NCBI GenBank assembly: GCA_963743425.1
Contig: CAVUPU010000002.1
Coordinates: 806,001-870,000 of the forward strand
Direction: 5' to 3'
DNA: 64,000 nt
From: JAJVID01 sp963743425
Lineage (GTDB): Bacteria; Acidobacteriota; Blastocatellia; RBC074
The notes below the pieces were generated by a model. That model was not told the DNA's origin. It saw only the letters and a list, made by a program, of their open reading frames with translations, and did not search any database. Positions 9,886-19,484 of this stretch are shown here, piece after piece. The position numbers and the translations under genes were made by a program. Numbering within the stretch: the stretch's first letter is position 1; each line of letters starts with the position of its first letter.

Positions 9886-11322
9886 TCAAACTTTCTGCTC
9901 TTTCCACTTTCCTCGTCTGAAGGCCAGCATCGCGATCACGGCCAGGATCGATTCCGCAATGGTGATCGCCAGGAAGACGCCTGTCGTCCCCAGGCCGGTC
10001 CACTTCGCCAGCGAGTAGGCCAGCGGGATCTGGATCAGCCAGAAGCAGATCAGGTTCATAACCGTCGGCGTGTAGGTATCGCCCGCGCCGTTGAACGCCG
10101 CCGCCATCACCATTCCGTAGCCGTAAAACGCGTAGCCGTAGCTGATATACCGCAGCGCATCCACGCCGTAGGGGATGACCGTCTGATCTTCCGTGAAAAT
10201 GCGAATCAGGAATTCAGGGAAGATAATGAAAACGACGGCGACCGCGATCAGAAAGACCGCGTTGCAGTGCCCGGCCAGCCAGACCGACTTCTCGGCGCGT
10301 TCGGGTTTTTGCGCGCCGAGGTTTTGTCCGACCAGTGTCGCCGCCGCGTTGCTCATTCCCCACGAGGGCAGGATGGTGACAATGATGATGCGGACGGCGA
10401 TCGTGTAGCCGGCCTGCGCCGCCGCCCCGAACAATCCGACGATGCTCATCAATCCCATCCAGGCTGCGGTCGCCACCAGAAACTGGAACATCCCGCCGAG
10501 CGAGATGCGCAGAAGATTCTTTATCAGGCCGAAATCCGGAAGCAGCCGGCTGAACCTGACAGGCACGCGGCTCCCGCCTGAGAGTTGGGTGAATTGATAG
10601 ATCACGGCGCAGCCGCGGCCGATGGTCGTGGCGATGGCCGAACCGGTCACTCCGAGTTCGGGGAAAGGCCCCCAACCGAAGATCAGGCACGGATCGAGAA
10701 CGAGGTTGATCAGATTGCCGAACCACAACGCCCGCATCGCAATCGCAGCGTCGCCAGCGCCGCGAAAGATCGCGTTGATCAGAAACAGCAGCATGATCAC
10801 CACGTTCGCGCCGAAGATGACGGCCATATAACCGCCGCCGACCGCGATCACGCCCGCTTCGGCGTTCATCGCCTGAAACAATTGTTTGCTGAAGAGCACG
10901 CCGGCGATCCCGATGGGAATCGAAATCAGGACGCCCAGAAGGATCGACTGCTCGGCGACGCGGGCCGCGCCTTCGGGGTCTTTCTCTCCGATGCGGCGCG
11001 CGACCATGGCCGTCGTCCCCATGCTCAATCCAATCGCGACTGTGAAAACTACGGTCAACAGCGCTTCAGTGACGCCAACCGCCGCCGCCTGGTCCCTACC
11101 CAGATGCGCCACCCAGTAGACATTGACGATGCCGAAGAGCGACTCCATCATCATTTCGAGCACCATCGGAACGGAGAGCAGAAAGATCGCGCGGCCAATG
11201 CCGCCCTCGGTGAAATCCTGCTCCGACCCGCGCACCGCTTCCCGCAATGTCGCCCAGTAGCCTGAGGACTTGCTCGGCTTGGTCGCTGTCGCCGCTCCGA
11301 CAGCTTCAATCGGTTCTTGCAT
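9886..11322 (-). CDS. MATE family multidrug efflux transporter
   Basis: 478 residues with about twelve hydrophobic segments in two homologous halves. The family motifs are present: an N-terminal PMVLEMMMESLFGIVNVYWVAHLG segment split across helix 1, GLSMGTTAMVARRIGEKD, and a second-half SNAAATLVGQNLGA. It is a cation-coupled inner-membrane drug exporter. Start 11322 was preferred to the upstream ATG 11403 because AGAGGG precedes it and the upstream stretch translates a repeat. The first 40 residues are a charged cytoplasmic tail. Repeat arrays flank the gene on both sides. Confidence 0.92.
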   Translation of the reverse strand: MQEPIEAVGAATATKPSKSSGYWATLREAVRGSEQDFTEGGIGRAIFLLSVPMVLEMMMESLFGIVNVYWVAHLGRDQAAAVGVTEALLTVVFTVAIGLSMGTTAMVARRIGEKDPEGAARVAEQSILLGVLISIPIGIAGVLFSKQLFQAMNAEAGVIAVGGGYMAVIFGANVVIMLLFLINAIFRGAGDAAIAMRALWFGNLINLVLDPCLIFGWGPFPELGVTGSAIATTIGRGCAVIYQFTQLSGGSRVPVRFSRLLPDFGLIKNLLRISLGGMFQFLVATAAWMGLMSIVGLFGAAAQAGYTIAVRIIIVTILPSWGMSNAAATLVGQNLGAQKPERAEKSVWLAGHCNAVFLIAVAVVFIIFPEFLIRIFTEDQTVIPYGVDALRYISYGYAFYGYGMVMAAAFNGAGDTYTPTVMNLICFWLIQIPLAYSLAKWTGLGTTGVFLAITIAESILAVIAMLAFRRGKWKEQKV

Positions 11323-11369
11323 ATTCCCTCTCTTCTCCAAACCAATAGGCGGGCAAAAGCCCGCCATAA

Positions 11370-11480
11370 TCTCATTTTCCATTTCCCGCTTTATAGCCGT
11401 CATCTGTCATTGGCAGAGATTTGCTCAAGCAATGACAAATGGGGAATATAATATGGAAAGTGGAAAATGAAAAATAAAAA
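11370..11480. repeat. Inverted heptanucleotide-like arrays upstream of the MATE gene
   Basis: CATTTTC/CATTTCC units at about 11370-11395 face complementary AATGGAAA-type units at about 11432-11480. The unit is a more decayed version of that at 9744, so the MATE gene is bracketed by related arrays. Confidence 0.75.
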
Positions 11481-11553
11481 CAATCGGCTATCGCGTTTAG
11501 AAGGAGATCAGAATGGGTCAAAAACTTGATGGGTATAGAACACTGGCTTGGGT

Positions 11554-12120
11554 TTAACGCGGAAACCCGTCCGTCTCCATCACGCGCCGGGCCTGCGCGA
11601 AGTGGCGTCGCTCGTGAGCCACGACGACCCGGAAGGCGTCGAGCAGGCTGTAGACCACCACGCCCGCGAAAGGCGACGTGATGATTATCCCTGCCGGGTC
11701 TCCACCTTCCAGCAACCTCATTTTCGCCAGCGTCTCGCGCTGATGGGCGATGAAGCGATCAACAATTTGCGGATCAATCGAGCTTGAGGAGGGCTGCGCG
11801 GCGCCGGGAGCCTTGAACTTCCGATGAGAGTCCGGCGAAACCACTTTGATCATCATCCTGCCGAACAACACGGGCAGGAACGGCATACGATGCAAGAACG
11901 TCTTCCTGTGCTCGCCTTTCAGTATTCGATCAAAGACCGGATAGTACTCGCGATTGGCTGAAATCAGATGGTCGAGGCATTGCGCGACACTCCACGAATC
12001 GGCGGACGCCTTCCAGTTGAGCTGCTCCGAGTTCAAATGGCTGAAGAGAGACTTTGCGTCGTCGGCGATGGTTCCGGCTTCATGGTAGATTTGTGAGAGT
12101 GTGAGATGTTGATAGACCAT
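11554..12120 (-). CDS. DinB-family protein (DinB_2-like)
   Basis: 188 residues forming the DinB/YfiT four-helix fold. Landmarks are SWSVAQCLDHLISANREY in helix 2, and VYSLLDAFRVVVAHERRHFAQARRVM in the last helices. Histidines at these points form the usual metal triad of DinB-like thiol-dependent S-transferases and mycothiol/bacillithiol enzymes. Start 12120 has AAGGATCAC upstream. Its first 41 bases overlap the 3' end of the UGSC selenoprotein frame, so the two are likely co-transcribed and perhaps translationally coupled. A thiol-chemistry link between the genes is inference. Confidence 0.85.
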   Translation of the reverse strand: MVYQHLTLSQIYHEAGTIADDAKSLFSHLNSEQLNWKASADSWSVAQCLDHLISANREYYPVFDRILKGEHRKTFLHRMPFLPVLFGRMMIKVVSPDSHRKFKAPGAAQPSSSSIDPQIVDRFIAHQRETLAKMRLLEGGDPAGIIITSPFAGVVVYSLLDAFRVVVAHERRHFAQARRVMETDGFPR

Positions 12121-12676
12121 AGTGATCCTTATCAGTACCGCTCGCGGTACTGACCGAGAGTCTGGCGACGATCTCGCCGATGACGGCTTCCGCTTTCGCC
12201 ACTATCTCCTGCGGCGTTTGATCCTGAATCGGATGCTCGACGTAGACCGCGTCGAGATCGGCTCGTCCCAACGCGGCGGCCTGCGCGCGGGCGGCGGTCA
12301 TAAATTCATGCGTGGCCACCGGGACGGCCGCGATCCCAAGAGTTTCGAGTTTCACTGTGTCGTGCAAACTGCACGTCGTACACGATCCTCAATCGGCCAG
12401 GGCCTCGATCACCGCCGCGCATTCAGCGTTCACAAGTTGGTCAATCACCGCATCGGGCGCGGGCTTGGTGAAGGTCGGCTTCATCACGCGTACGATCTGT
12501 TCGACGCCGTAGCGGTCTTTGAGCGCCTTTTCCAAGTGATCCAGGAAGAAGCCGCCGCCCCATTTGCTGATGTCGAGCAGGCCTATAGTTTTGCCCGCCA
12601 ATGAATCAAGGCGCGGCGCGGGACGGCCCACGGCTCGCGGAGTTTCATCGAGCGGATTGACAAGAATCGTTTTCAT
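12080..12676 (-). CDS. UGSC-family selenoprotein (Sec at in-frame UGA)
   Basis: Two open frames, 12389-12676 and 12080-12367, lie in the same phase and are separated only by UGA at 12389-12391. Read through as selenocysteine (residue 96) the product is 198 residues. The sequence at the junction is AD-U-GSCTTCSLHDTVKLE. This is exactly the UGSC motif that names this family; from memory, relatives with cysteine have CGSC there. Matching family features on both sides are LLDISKWGGGFFLDHLE before, and VPVATHEFMTAARAQAAALG and VEHP after. The downstream part has no usable start of its own (TTG, no ribosome site). A SECIS-like hairpin follows the UGA. Cellular function of the family is unknown; the U-x-x-C motif suggests redox or thiol chemistry. 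The last 20 or so residues run through a palindromic repeat and into the DinB start. Confidence 0.88.
12133..12152. repeat. Short GTACCGC palindrome (family B) inside the UGSC gene
   Basis: CAGTACCGC, two bases, GCGGTACTG. It falls in the last codons of the selenoprotein, just before the DinB ribosome site. Longer members of the family are at 19182, 28782 and 38119. Confidence 0.8.
12357..12383 (-). promoter_or_regulatory. Bacterial SECIS-like hairpin
   Basis: Reading the minus strand, five bases after the UGA, GUGU pairs with ACAC, a four-base bulge ACGA lies on the 5' side, and CGUGCA pairs with UGCACG around the loop GUU. The loop G is 20 bases after the UGA. A small apical loop with an exposed G at this distance fits bacterial SelB-binding elements, which lie in the coding region just after the UGA. 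Confidence 0.7.
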
Positions 12677-12691
12677 CTCTATTCCTCCGAA

Positions 12692-12789
12692 AATCAGTTC
12701 GTAGTCCCGCCTTTAGGCGGAAGCGTTTGATATCACGGAATGGATCTGTATCAAACGCTTCCGCCTAAAGGCGGGACTACGAACTGATT
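12692..12789. repeat. Perfect 41-bp inverted repeat (palindrome family A)
   Basis: Arms 12692-12732 and 12749-12789 are exact reverse complements with a 16-base loop. The core is CCGCCTTTAGGCGG, compared with CCGACTTTAGTCGG in the copy at 8356. It fills most of the gap between the thioredoxin-fusion gene and the UGSC gene and touches the stop codon of the former. Confidence 0.93.
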
Positions 12790-14384
12790 CAATCAACCGG
12801 GTAGCAAACCATCTGGCTGCCGCGCGGCCCCGTCGCCCAACTGCCGATCACCGCCGAAAACTTTCCCGCGGTTCCGCCCGCCACGACGATCCTGATCTGG
12901 TCGGGCCGCGCGAATTTTCGATAACACTCTTCGCCGTTGATCGTCGCGCGCTGGTAAAGTTGTATGAACTGCGTCCCCTCGCCGCCGTCCTCTTCGTACT
13001 CTTTGACGGGAACGCCAGTGTTCTCGAACAGAAATTCGCGGATCGAATCTTTGGTGAAGCCGCTGCGATGGAGCGTCTTCACGTGCTCGGGGCAAAGCGC
13101 AACCATCGCCTCCCAGGCGAAACAGAAACGATAGGAGAAGACAGTCGCCAACGCGCGGCTGATGGCCTTCAAAATCGCGCGGCCTTCGCGCGCGTTGTGC
13201 TCGCTGACGCCGTGCGGCGGCTCGGCGGCGAAGAGCGTCACCGCGCTCTGTTCGCGGTCGAGACCGAACTCGGTGTGGAGCGGCGCCCACGGATTCTCTT
13301 CCTCGTTCTCGGCGATGCAGTAAGAGAATTTGCCCGGGTTGCCGAGCGTGGACATGTCCAACTCGCCGGGTCGCGCCCCGCCGATGTTGGTCAGGATCAA
13401 TTGGAACGCGCGTCCGAGTGTCGAGTTAGCCCGAGCGACGTTGCTGAAGACATTGCTCCCACAGGCAAAATCGAGATCGCGGCGAACAGGGCCGTTGACC
13501 ACGATGAGCGGCGCGGCGAAATGAGTCGTCGCCTGCACGCCGTGAAGGTTGAACCTCTCGTCGCACGCCGCGCGGATCAGCGGTATCAACACCCGCATCA
13601 TTTCGGGCCTGCAGCCGGCCATTACCGCATTGGCGGCGATCTTCTCCACCGTGGCCATCCCGTAATTCGGCGGCACGCGCGCGACAATATGATCGGGCGG
13701 AAGTCGCATCGCGCCGAGCATTCGATCCACGCGCTCCCCCGTCGGAGGGATCACAGGCAACGGATCGGCGAAGCCCGCCTCGTAACAAAACTCGTAAGGA
13801 TCGACGTCGTCATCGAGCGCGACGCGCGCGGCCCGCGGCCCGCGTTCGACGTAAAGATTCACTGACGCCGCCGGATCGCCTCCGGCGCTCGGCTCCAGAT
13901 GGCGCGAGACGCACCCCGGCTTCGTCTCAGGCGCGCCGTCGCGCCTGCCCGCAAGCTCGAACGGCTCAACGCCAATGGCGTTGAACATTTCCGCCGCGAT
14001 CGCGTTCAACTCGGTCTTGTCAAAAGCGACAGATGTTCGCGTGATCTTTCCGGTGTCGTCAATCAGAAAGAGCGCCGGCACGGCCTGCGGATCATACTCG
14101 CGCGATACGCTCAGGTCACGATCTAACACGACCGGGAATTTGATCGGCGTCTGTTCTACCAATTCACGCGTTGCGACTTCGCCGTCCTGAGAGATTCCGA
14201 CGATCTCCGCCTTGCCATCGAGAGCCTGCGCTAGCCGGTTGAGGTAAGGAATCGTCAATTGGCAGGTCGGGCAATCGGTCTCGAAGAAGATCAATAGCGC
14301 AGGTTTGCCTCGTTCGAGACGCCAATCGCGGCCATCAAGTCGAGACAATGAGAACAATGGGGCTGAGCTATCTGGTTTCAGCAT
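12789..14384 (-). CDS. Thioredoxin-fold (AhpC/TlpA-like) domain fused to a large uncharacterised domain
   Basis: 531 residues from ATG 14384; an upstream ATG at 14453 adds an unlikely leader. Residues 1-150 are a peroxiredoxin/TlpA-like domain: FFETDCPTCQLTIPYL carries a CPTC pair (C38, C41), followed by EIVGISQDGE, FPVVLDRDLSVSREY and the cis-proline region AVPALFLID. Residues about 190-531 form a second domain I do not recognise, with conserved-looking blocks PLPVIPPTGERVDRML, YGMATVEKIAANAVMAGC, DFACGSNVFSNVARAN, FSYCIAENEEENPW and several cysteines. No signal peptide, so cytoplasmic. It precedes the UGSC selenoprotein in the same direction across a palindrome and is a natural candidate for its redox partner; that is inference. 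Confidence 0.8.
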   Translation of the reverse strand: MLKPDSSAPLFSLSRLDGRDWRLERGKPALLIFFETDCPTCQLTIPYLNRLAQALDGKAEIVGISQDGEVATRELVEQTPIKFPVVLDRDLSVSREYDPQAVPALFLIDDTGKITRTSVAFDKTELNAIAAEMFNAIGVEPFELAGRRDGAPETKPGCVSRHLEPSAGGDPAASVNLYVERGPRAARVALDDDVDPYEFCYEAGFADPLPVIPPTGERVDRMLGAMRLPPDHIVARVPPNYGMATVEKIAANAVMAGCRPEMMRVLIPLIRAACDERFNLHGVQATTHFAAPLIVVNGPVRRDLDFACGSNVFSNVARANSTLGRAFQLILTNIGGARPGELDMSTLGNPGKFSYCIAENEEENPWAPLHTEFGLDREQSAVTLFAAEPPHGVSEHNAREGRAILKAISRALATVFSYRFCFAWEAMVALCPEHVKTLHRSGFTKDSIREFLFENTGVPVKEYEEDGGEGTQFIQLYQRATINGEECYRKFARPDQIRIVVAGGTAGKFSAVIGSWATGPRGSQMVCYPVD

Positions 14385-14484
14385 GGATCGCCGGCCTTTC
14401 TGGCGGTGGCGATTGGCGAATGGGGAATGAAGTCGGCAATAACCTGTCTTCAATCCCCAACCACCAACTCACCAACTCCCCACA

Positions 14485-15660
<1,176 letters not shown>

Positions 15661-15674
15661 AGTTTCCTCCAAAC

Positions 15675-15786
15675 ATCAACCACGAAGAAACGAAGAGCGC
15701 GAAGAGGATCGAAGATAGAGGATCGCTTCACTCGCTACTTCACTACCTACGATCCTCTTCGTGTTCTTCGTTTCTTCGTGGTTGAT
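15675..15786. repeat. Inverted repeat rich in CTTCGT/ACGAAG
   Basis: Arms at 15675-15711 and 15750-15786 are near-perfect reverse complements (ATCAACCACGAAGAAACG facing CGTTTCTTCGTGGTTGAT). Similar words occur at 35051, 50486 and 63964, so this is a dispersed intergenic repeat. Confidence 0.85.
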
Positions 15787-15788
15787 CT

Positions 15789-17789
15789 TCATTGTTTCAG
15801 AGTGTCTGTGATCTGTACTAAAAGCTGCCCTGGTCCCACGACTTCTCCATCGCTGACCAAAATTGATTCGACGACTCCATCCATCGTCGCGCGCATCGTG
15901 TGCTCCATCTTCATCGCTTCGAGGATGATCAGCGGATCGCCCGCCGAAACCTTCTGTCCCGTCTCGACCAGAATCTTCAGCACCTTCCCCGGCATGGGCG
16001 AATTGGCCGAAGCCTGCTCCGACGCGGCCTGGGAAGCCGGGTACCTGGGGGGCCGTTTGATTACGCGCGATCCGAGAGATGAATGGACATAGAGTTCATC
16101 GCCCGCCTCTGCGATCCTGAACGTCCGCTGGACGCCGTCAATCTCGATTCGAATAACGCCGGAGGCGCCATCGAGGGCTGAGGATAGCACTTGCGCCGTG
16201 ACAGTTGAATCGAAAACTCGCGCGCGGTAAGCGCCGGCGTCGGTTTGACTCCACGAGACGACGATTTCGTCGGCGCCGAGCCGAAACCGGATTGACGGAT
16301 CGCGGTAGGGGTTGTTGCGATAACTCGACGGCAATTCGCCCAGCAATTCGTTCGACGCCTGCAATTGATGTTGCAAATAGAGCGCGGCGGCGACGAGCGA
16401 GTCACGATTGAGTCGCGGGTCATCATCAGCGATCAATTCATCAAGATGTTCGGCGATGAAGCCAGTATGCGCCCTTCCCTGCCTGAAGTCAGGATGATCG
16501 AGCAACCGGATCAGAAAATCGCGATTGGTCCGCAAACCCTGAATTGACGACTGGCGCAGCGCGTAGACCAGCTTGCGAATCGCGGCGTCACGGCTCTCTC
16601 CGCGCGCGATCAGTTTGGCCAACATCGGATCGTAATGGATGCCCACTTCCATCCCGCTCTCGATGCCCGCGTCAATCCGCAACTCTTCAAGCGCAGGCAA
16701 ATACAGATCGAGTATTTTCCCGGTCGAAGGCAGGAAGTCGTTGGCCGGGTCTTCGGCGTAAAGCCGCGCCTCGATCGCGTGGCCTTCGGTTTTCAGATTG
16801 GCCTGGCTGAAGGGCAGCGGGCGACCTTCGGCGATCTCGATCTGTAGTCTGACCAGATCGAGTCCGGTGATCATCTCGGTCACGGGATGTTCGACCTGCA
16901 ACCGCGTGTTGACCTCGATGAAGTAGAATTCGCCCGAAGGCGCAAGAATGAATTCGACTGTGCCCGCGTTCGTGTAACCGATCGCGCGGCCGATGTTGAC
17001 AGCCGTGTCACCTATCTTACGCCGCAATTCTTTATTGACCGCGGGCGAAGGACTCTCTTCGACGATCTTCTGATGGCGGCGCTGCAATGAGCAATCGCGC
17101 TCGAACAGATGGAGCAGATTGCCGCGCGCGTCGCCCAGGATCTGAACCTCGACGTGGCGCGCGCCCTCGATATATTTTTCGAGCAGCAGCGAGCCGTCGC
17201 CGAAAGCCTTTTCAGCCTCGCGCCGCGCGGACTCGACAGCGGCGCCAATAGCGTTTTCGGTTCGCACGACGCGCATGCCTTTGCCGCCGCCGCCCGCTGA
17301 GGCTTTGATCAGAACCGGAAAACCGATTTCGATCATCCGCGCGCGCAGCGTTTCGACGCTTTGATCTGCGCCGTCGTAACCGGGGACGACGGGCGCGCCG
17401 GCTTCCGCCACCAGCCTGCGCGCGGAGCTTTTCAACCCCATCGCCCGAATCGCGGCTGGCGGAGGACCGATGAAAACGATTCCAGCCGCCGCGCAGCTTT
17501 CAGCGAACTCGGCGTTCTCAGACAAAAACCCGTAGCCGGGATGAATCGCTTCGGCGCCGGTTCGCAAGGCCGCCTCGATGATCTTCTCGATTCGCAGATA
17601 GGACTCCCGGGCCGGAGCCGCGCCGAGATGAACGGCCTCGCCGGCGAATCGGACGTGCGGCGAGCCGGCGTCGGCGTCGGAATAAACGGCCACAGTCTCG
17701 ATGCCCATCGCGTGGCAGGAGCGCATCACGCGCAGCGCGATTTCGCCGCGATTGGCGATCAGAATTTTGCGAAACGCTCTTATCTCCAT
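15789..17789 (-). CDS. Acyl-CoA carboxylase alpha subunit (biotin carboxylase plus BCCP)
   Basis: 666 residues. Biotin carboxylase N-domain (KILIANRGEIALRVMRS), ATP-grasp (glycine-rich ASAGGGGKGMR and EVNTRLQVEHPVTE), a linker, and a C-terminal biotinyl domain with the attachment motif EAMKMEH (lysine 627). This is the architecture of propionyl-, methylcrotonyl- and geranyl-CoA carboxylase alpha subunits; it carboxylates biotin using ATP and bicarbonate. Its beta partner is probably the frameshifted gene at 27151-28745. The start ATG lies two bases from the stop of the methyltransferase-like gene upstream. Confidence 0.94.
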   Translation of the reverse strand: MEIRAFRKILIANRGEIALRVMRSCHAMGIETVAVYSDADAGSPHVRFAGEAVHLGAAPARESYLRIEKIIEAALRTGAEAIHPGYGFLSENAEFAESCAAAGIVFIGPPPAAIRAMGLKSSARRLVAEAGAPVVPGYDGADQSVETLRARMIEIGFPVLIKASAGGGGKGMRVVRTENAIGAAVESARREAEKAFGDGSLLLEKYIEGARHVEVQILGDARGNLLHLFERDCSLQRRHQKIVEESPSPAVNKELRRKIGDTAVNIGRAIGYTNAGTVEFILAPSGEFYFIEVNTRLQVEHPVTEMITGLDLVRLQIEIAEGRPLPFSQANLKTEGHAIEARLYAEDPANDFLPSTGKILDLYLPALEELRIDAGIESGMEVGIHYDPMLAKLIARGESRDAAIRKLVYALRQSSIQGLRTNRDFLIRLLDHPDFRQGRAHTGFIAEHLDELIADDDPRLNRDSLVAAALYLQHQLQASNELLGELPSSYRNNPYRDPSIRFRLGADEIVVSWSQTDAGAYRARVFDSTVTAQVLSSALDGASGVIRIEIDGVQRTFRIAEAGDELYVHSSLGSRVIKRPPRYPASQAASEQASANSPMPGKVLKILVETGQKVSAGDPLIILEAMKMEHTMRATMDGVVESILVSDGEVVGPGQLLVQITDTLKQ

Positions 17790-17790
17790 C

Positions 17791-18553
17791 TCAGCTCAAT
17801 TGTCCGTAATACATTTGCGTTACGTACTCGAAGACGACTCTGCCTTCATTCTGATAAGCCTGAAAAATCTTCTCAAGCTCCGCGAGCATCGGCTCATAAT
17901 TCGGGTGGCCTTCTTCAGGCGCGTAGGAAGACGAATAGCAATCTACCCTTCACTCCTTCGTAATCGAAGACCTGAATGTTTTTGAATTGTTTCAGCCTGA
18001 ACCGATCCGAGCCGAAGAAATCGCGGATCACGTCGTCGTCAATCCGCCGGTGATCGACCTGCTCGTAATCGGTCGAATAGTCTTTCAGCAACTGTTCGTA
18101 AGCGACGAGAAACGGCGTCGTGGTCGTGACTCGCTCATTCCAGATCAGCGCGATCCAGCCTCGCGGCCTGAGAATGCGGGCAAACTCCGCCCTGGCTTTT
18201 TCCCGATCGAACCAGTGAAACGATTGGCCCGCCACGATGAAATCAACGCTGTGGTCTGGAAGCGTAGTCTCTTCAGCCCGCGTGGCGACGCTGTGAAAAC
18301 GCGGATAGTCTTTCAGTAATCGTTCGGCGGCCTCGCGCATCTCCCGGTTCGGCTCGATCCCGTAAACCACATTGCCGTTCCGCAAAAACATTTCGGTCAG
18401 AATGCCCGTGCCTGAACCGACATCGGCGATGATCGAATCAGATGTCAACCCGCATTCGCTTCGCAGCGTGTCGATGACTTCATCCGGATAGCCGGGGCGG
18501 TATTTGATGTAGTTTTCGACTCGACTGGAGAATCGTTGTGTTACGTCAGTCAT
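17791..18553 (-). pseudogene. Class I SAM-dependent methyltransferase, frameshifted near 17945
   Basis: Residues 1-200 read normally from ATG 18553: RFSSRVENYIKYRPGYP, the SAM site IADVGSGTGILTEM, VAGQSFHWFDREKARAEFARIL and RGWIALIWNER. After YEGVKGRLL the frame shifts. In the next frame SSSYAPEEGHPNYEPM continues the protein to a stop at 17791. One extra base at about 17941-17945 explains it. The start codon overlaps the end of the upstream sigma factor gene by eight bases and the repaired stop is two bases from the carboxylase start, so the cluster is transcribed together. Either a sequencing error or a recent mutation. Substrate unknown. Confidence 0.82.
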
Positions 18554-19122
18554 TTTGCTCCCCGCTCAGTTTCCGCCGCAGCCACGATCTGGCCAGCCGC
18601 CAGTCGCGCCTGACCGTCTCCGGCGAAACGCCGAGCGCGGCGGCGATCTCCTCTTCAGTCAAGCCGCCGAAGAAGCGCATCTCCACGACCTGCGCTTTGC
18701 GCGCGTCAAATTGGGCGAGCGCCCCGAGCGCCTCATCGAGCGCCACCAGATCTTCATCCAGCCCGGCGCCGATCATCATCGCCTCGTCGAGCGAGACCTG
18801 CCGCGCTCCGCCGCCGCGTTTTTGACAGCCGCGTTCGCGCGCCATCTCCACCAGGATCTGCCGCATTGCGCGGGCCGCCACCCCGAAGAAGTGCGCGCGG
18901 TTTTGCCACTCGACCTGGCCGGCGTCAATCAACCGCAGATAAGCCTCGTGAATGAGCGCCGTGGTTTGCAGCGTATGCCCGGCGCGTTCCTTGCGCATGT
19001 AACTCTTCGCCAGCCGCCGCAGTTCGGCGTAGACCAGCGGCGAAAAGACGGTCAAGCGCCTCCCTGTCACCCTTGCTCCAGGCCAGTAGCAGTCGCGTGA
19101 TTTCGTGTGACCCCGGCGTCAT
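18546..19122 (-). pseudogene. Acidobacterial-type ECF sigma factor (TIGR02999-like), frameshifted at 19043-19046
   Basis: The N terminus MTPGSHEITRLLLAWSKGD begins at ATG 19122. A run of four T on the coding strand (19043-19046) appears to hold one extra base, after which SPLVYAELRRLAKSYMRKE and the rest read in another frame to 18546. Region 2 contains LIHEAYLRLIDAGQVEWQNRAHFF. Region 4 contains FFGGLTEEEIAAALGVSPETV and RRDWRLARSWLRRKL. Such sigma genes are normally followed directly by a Ser/Thr kinase with TPRs. Here a methyltransferase follows, while a kinase lacking its sigma gene lies at 20.5-23.9 kb. Confidence 0.85.
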
Positions 19123-19181
19123 AAAGGCTCTGTTCTGGGTCAGTCGGCTAAATCAGGCCACGCAACATTGGGACACTGTTA

Positions 19182-19247
19182 CAGTACCTCGCGCGTGAGC
19201 AAGCGGTCGTCTCATAGGCCAGCCGCTTGCTTACGCGCGCGGTACTG
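19182..19247. repeat. GTACC-type inverted repeat (palindrome family B)
   Basis: Arms 19182-19206 and 19223-19247 pair with two mismatches; the right arm is identical to that at 28823. Compared with the paralogous spacer at 23983-24030, the block from about 19158 to 19276 is extra, so the element was probably inserted here. Confidence 0.85.
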
Positions 19248-19284
19248 CGCCGATCTTGCGCGGTTCGGTTTAGGTCGCTCACCG

Positions 19285-19400
19285 CCATTCTACCTCTTCA
19301 CGAATGACGTGGTTAGTTGATGCGGCCCTGATCAAAAAAGTTTTGACGCCGTTACCGTTTTTCGCCGCAATTCTCACATGCATGATCGAGGGGTGAGGAA
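19285..19400. promoter_or_regulatory. Conserved upstream block, copy A
   Basis: The stretch around 19340-19393 (ending CTCACATGCATGATCGAGGG) is matched nearly base for base at 24075-24136, and a second segment at 19105-19158 matches 23964-24017. Both copies lie between a leftward sigma or kinase gene and a rightward gene for an exported protein. Conservation in non-coding DNA suggests promoter or leader elements. Confidence 0.6.
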
Positions 19401-19484
19401 GACTCGCTCCGGTCACAGAACGAGACACTGAGATCAAATGATCGGAGACCATCTCAGCTCTTACACTCAACAGGAGGAACCGCT

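Noticed and set aside
12080..12367. Separate small gene downstream of the UGA in the UGSC locus
   Set aside because: It would need a TTG start without a ribosome site and would begin in the middle of the conserved GSCxxxSxHD block. Read-through as selenocysteine explains the data better.
17935..17950. Programmed ribosomal frameshift in the methyltransferase
   Set aside because: No slippery heptamer or following structure is apparent, and several neighbouring genes have the same kind of one-base lesion.
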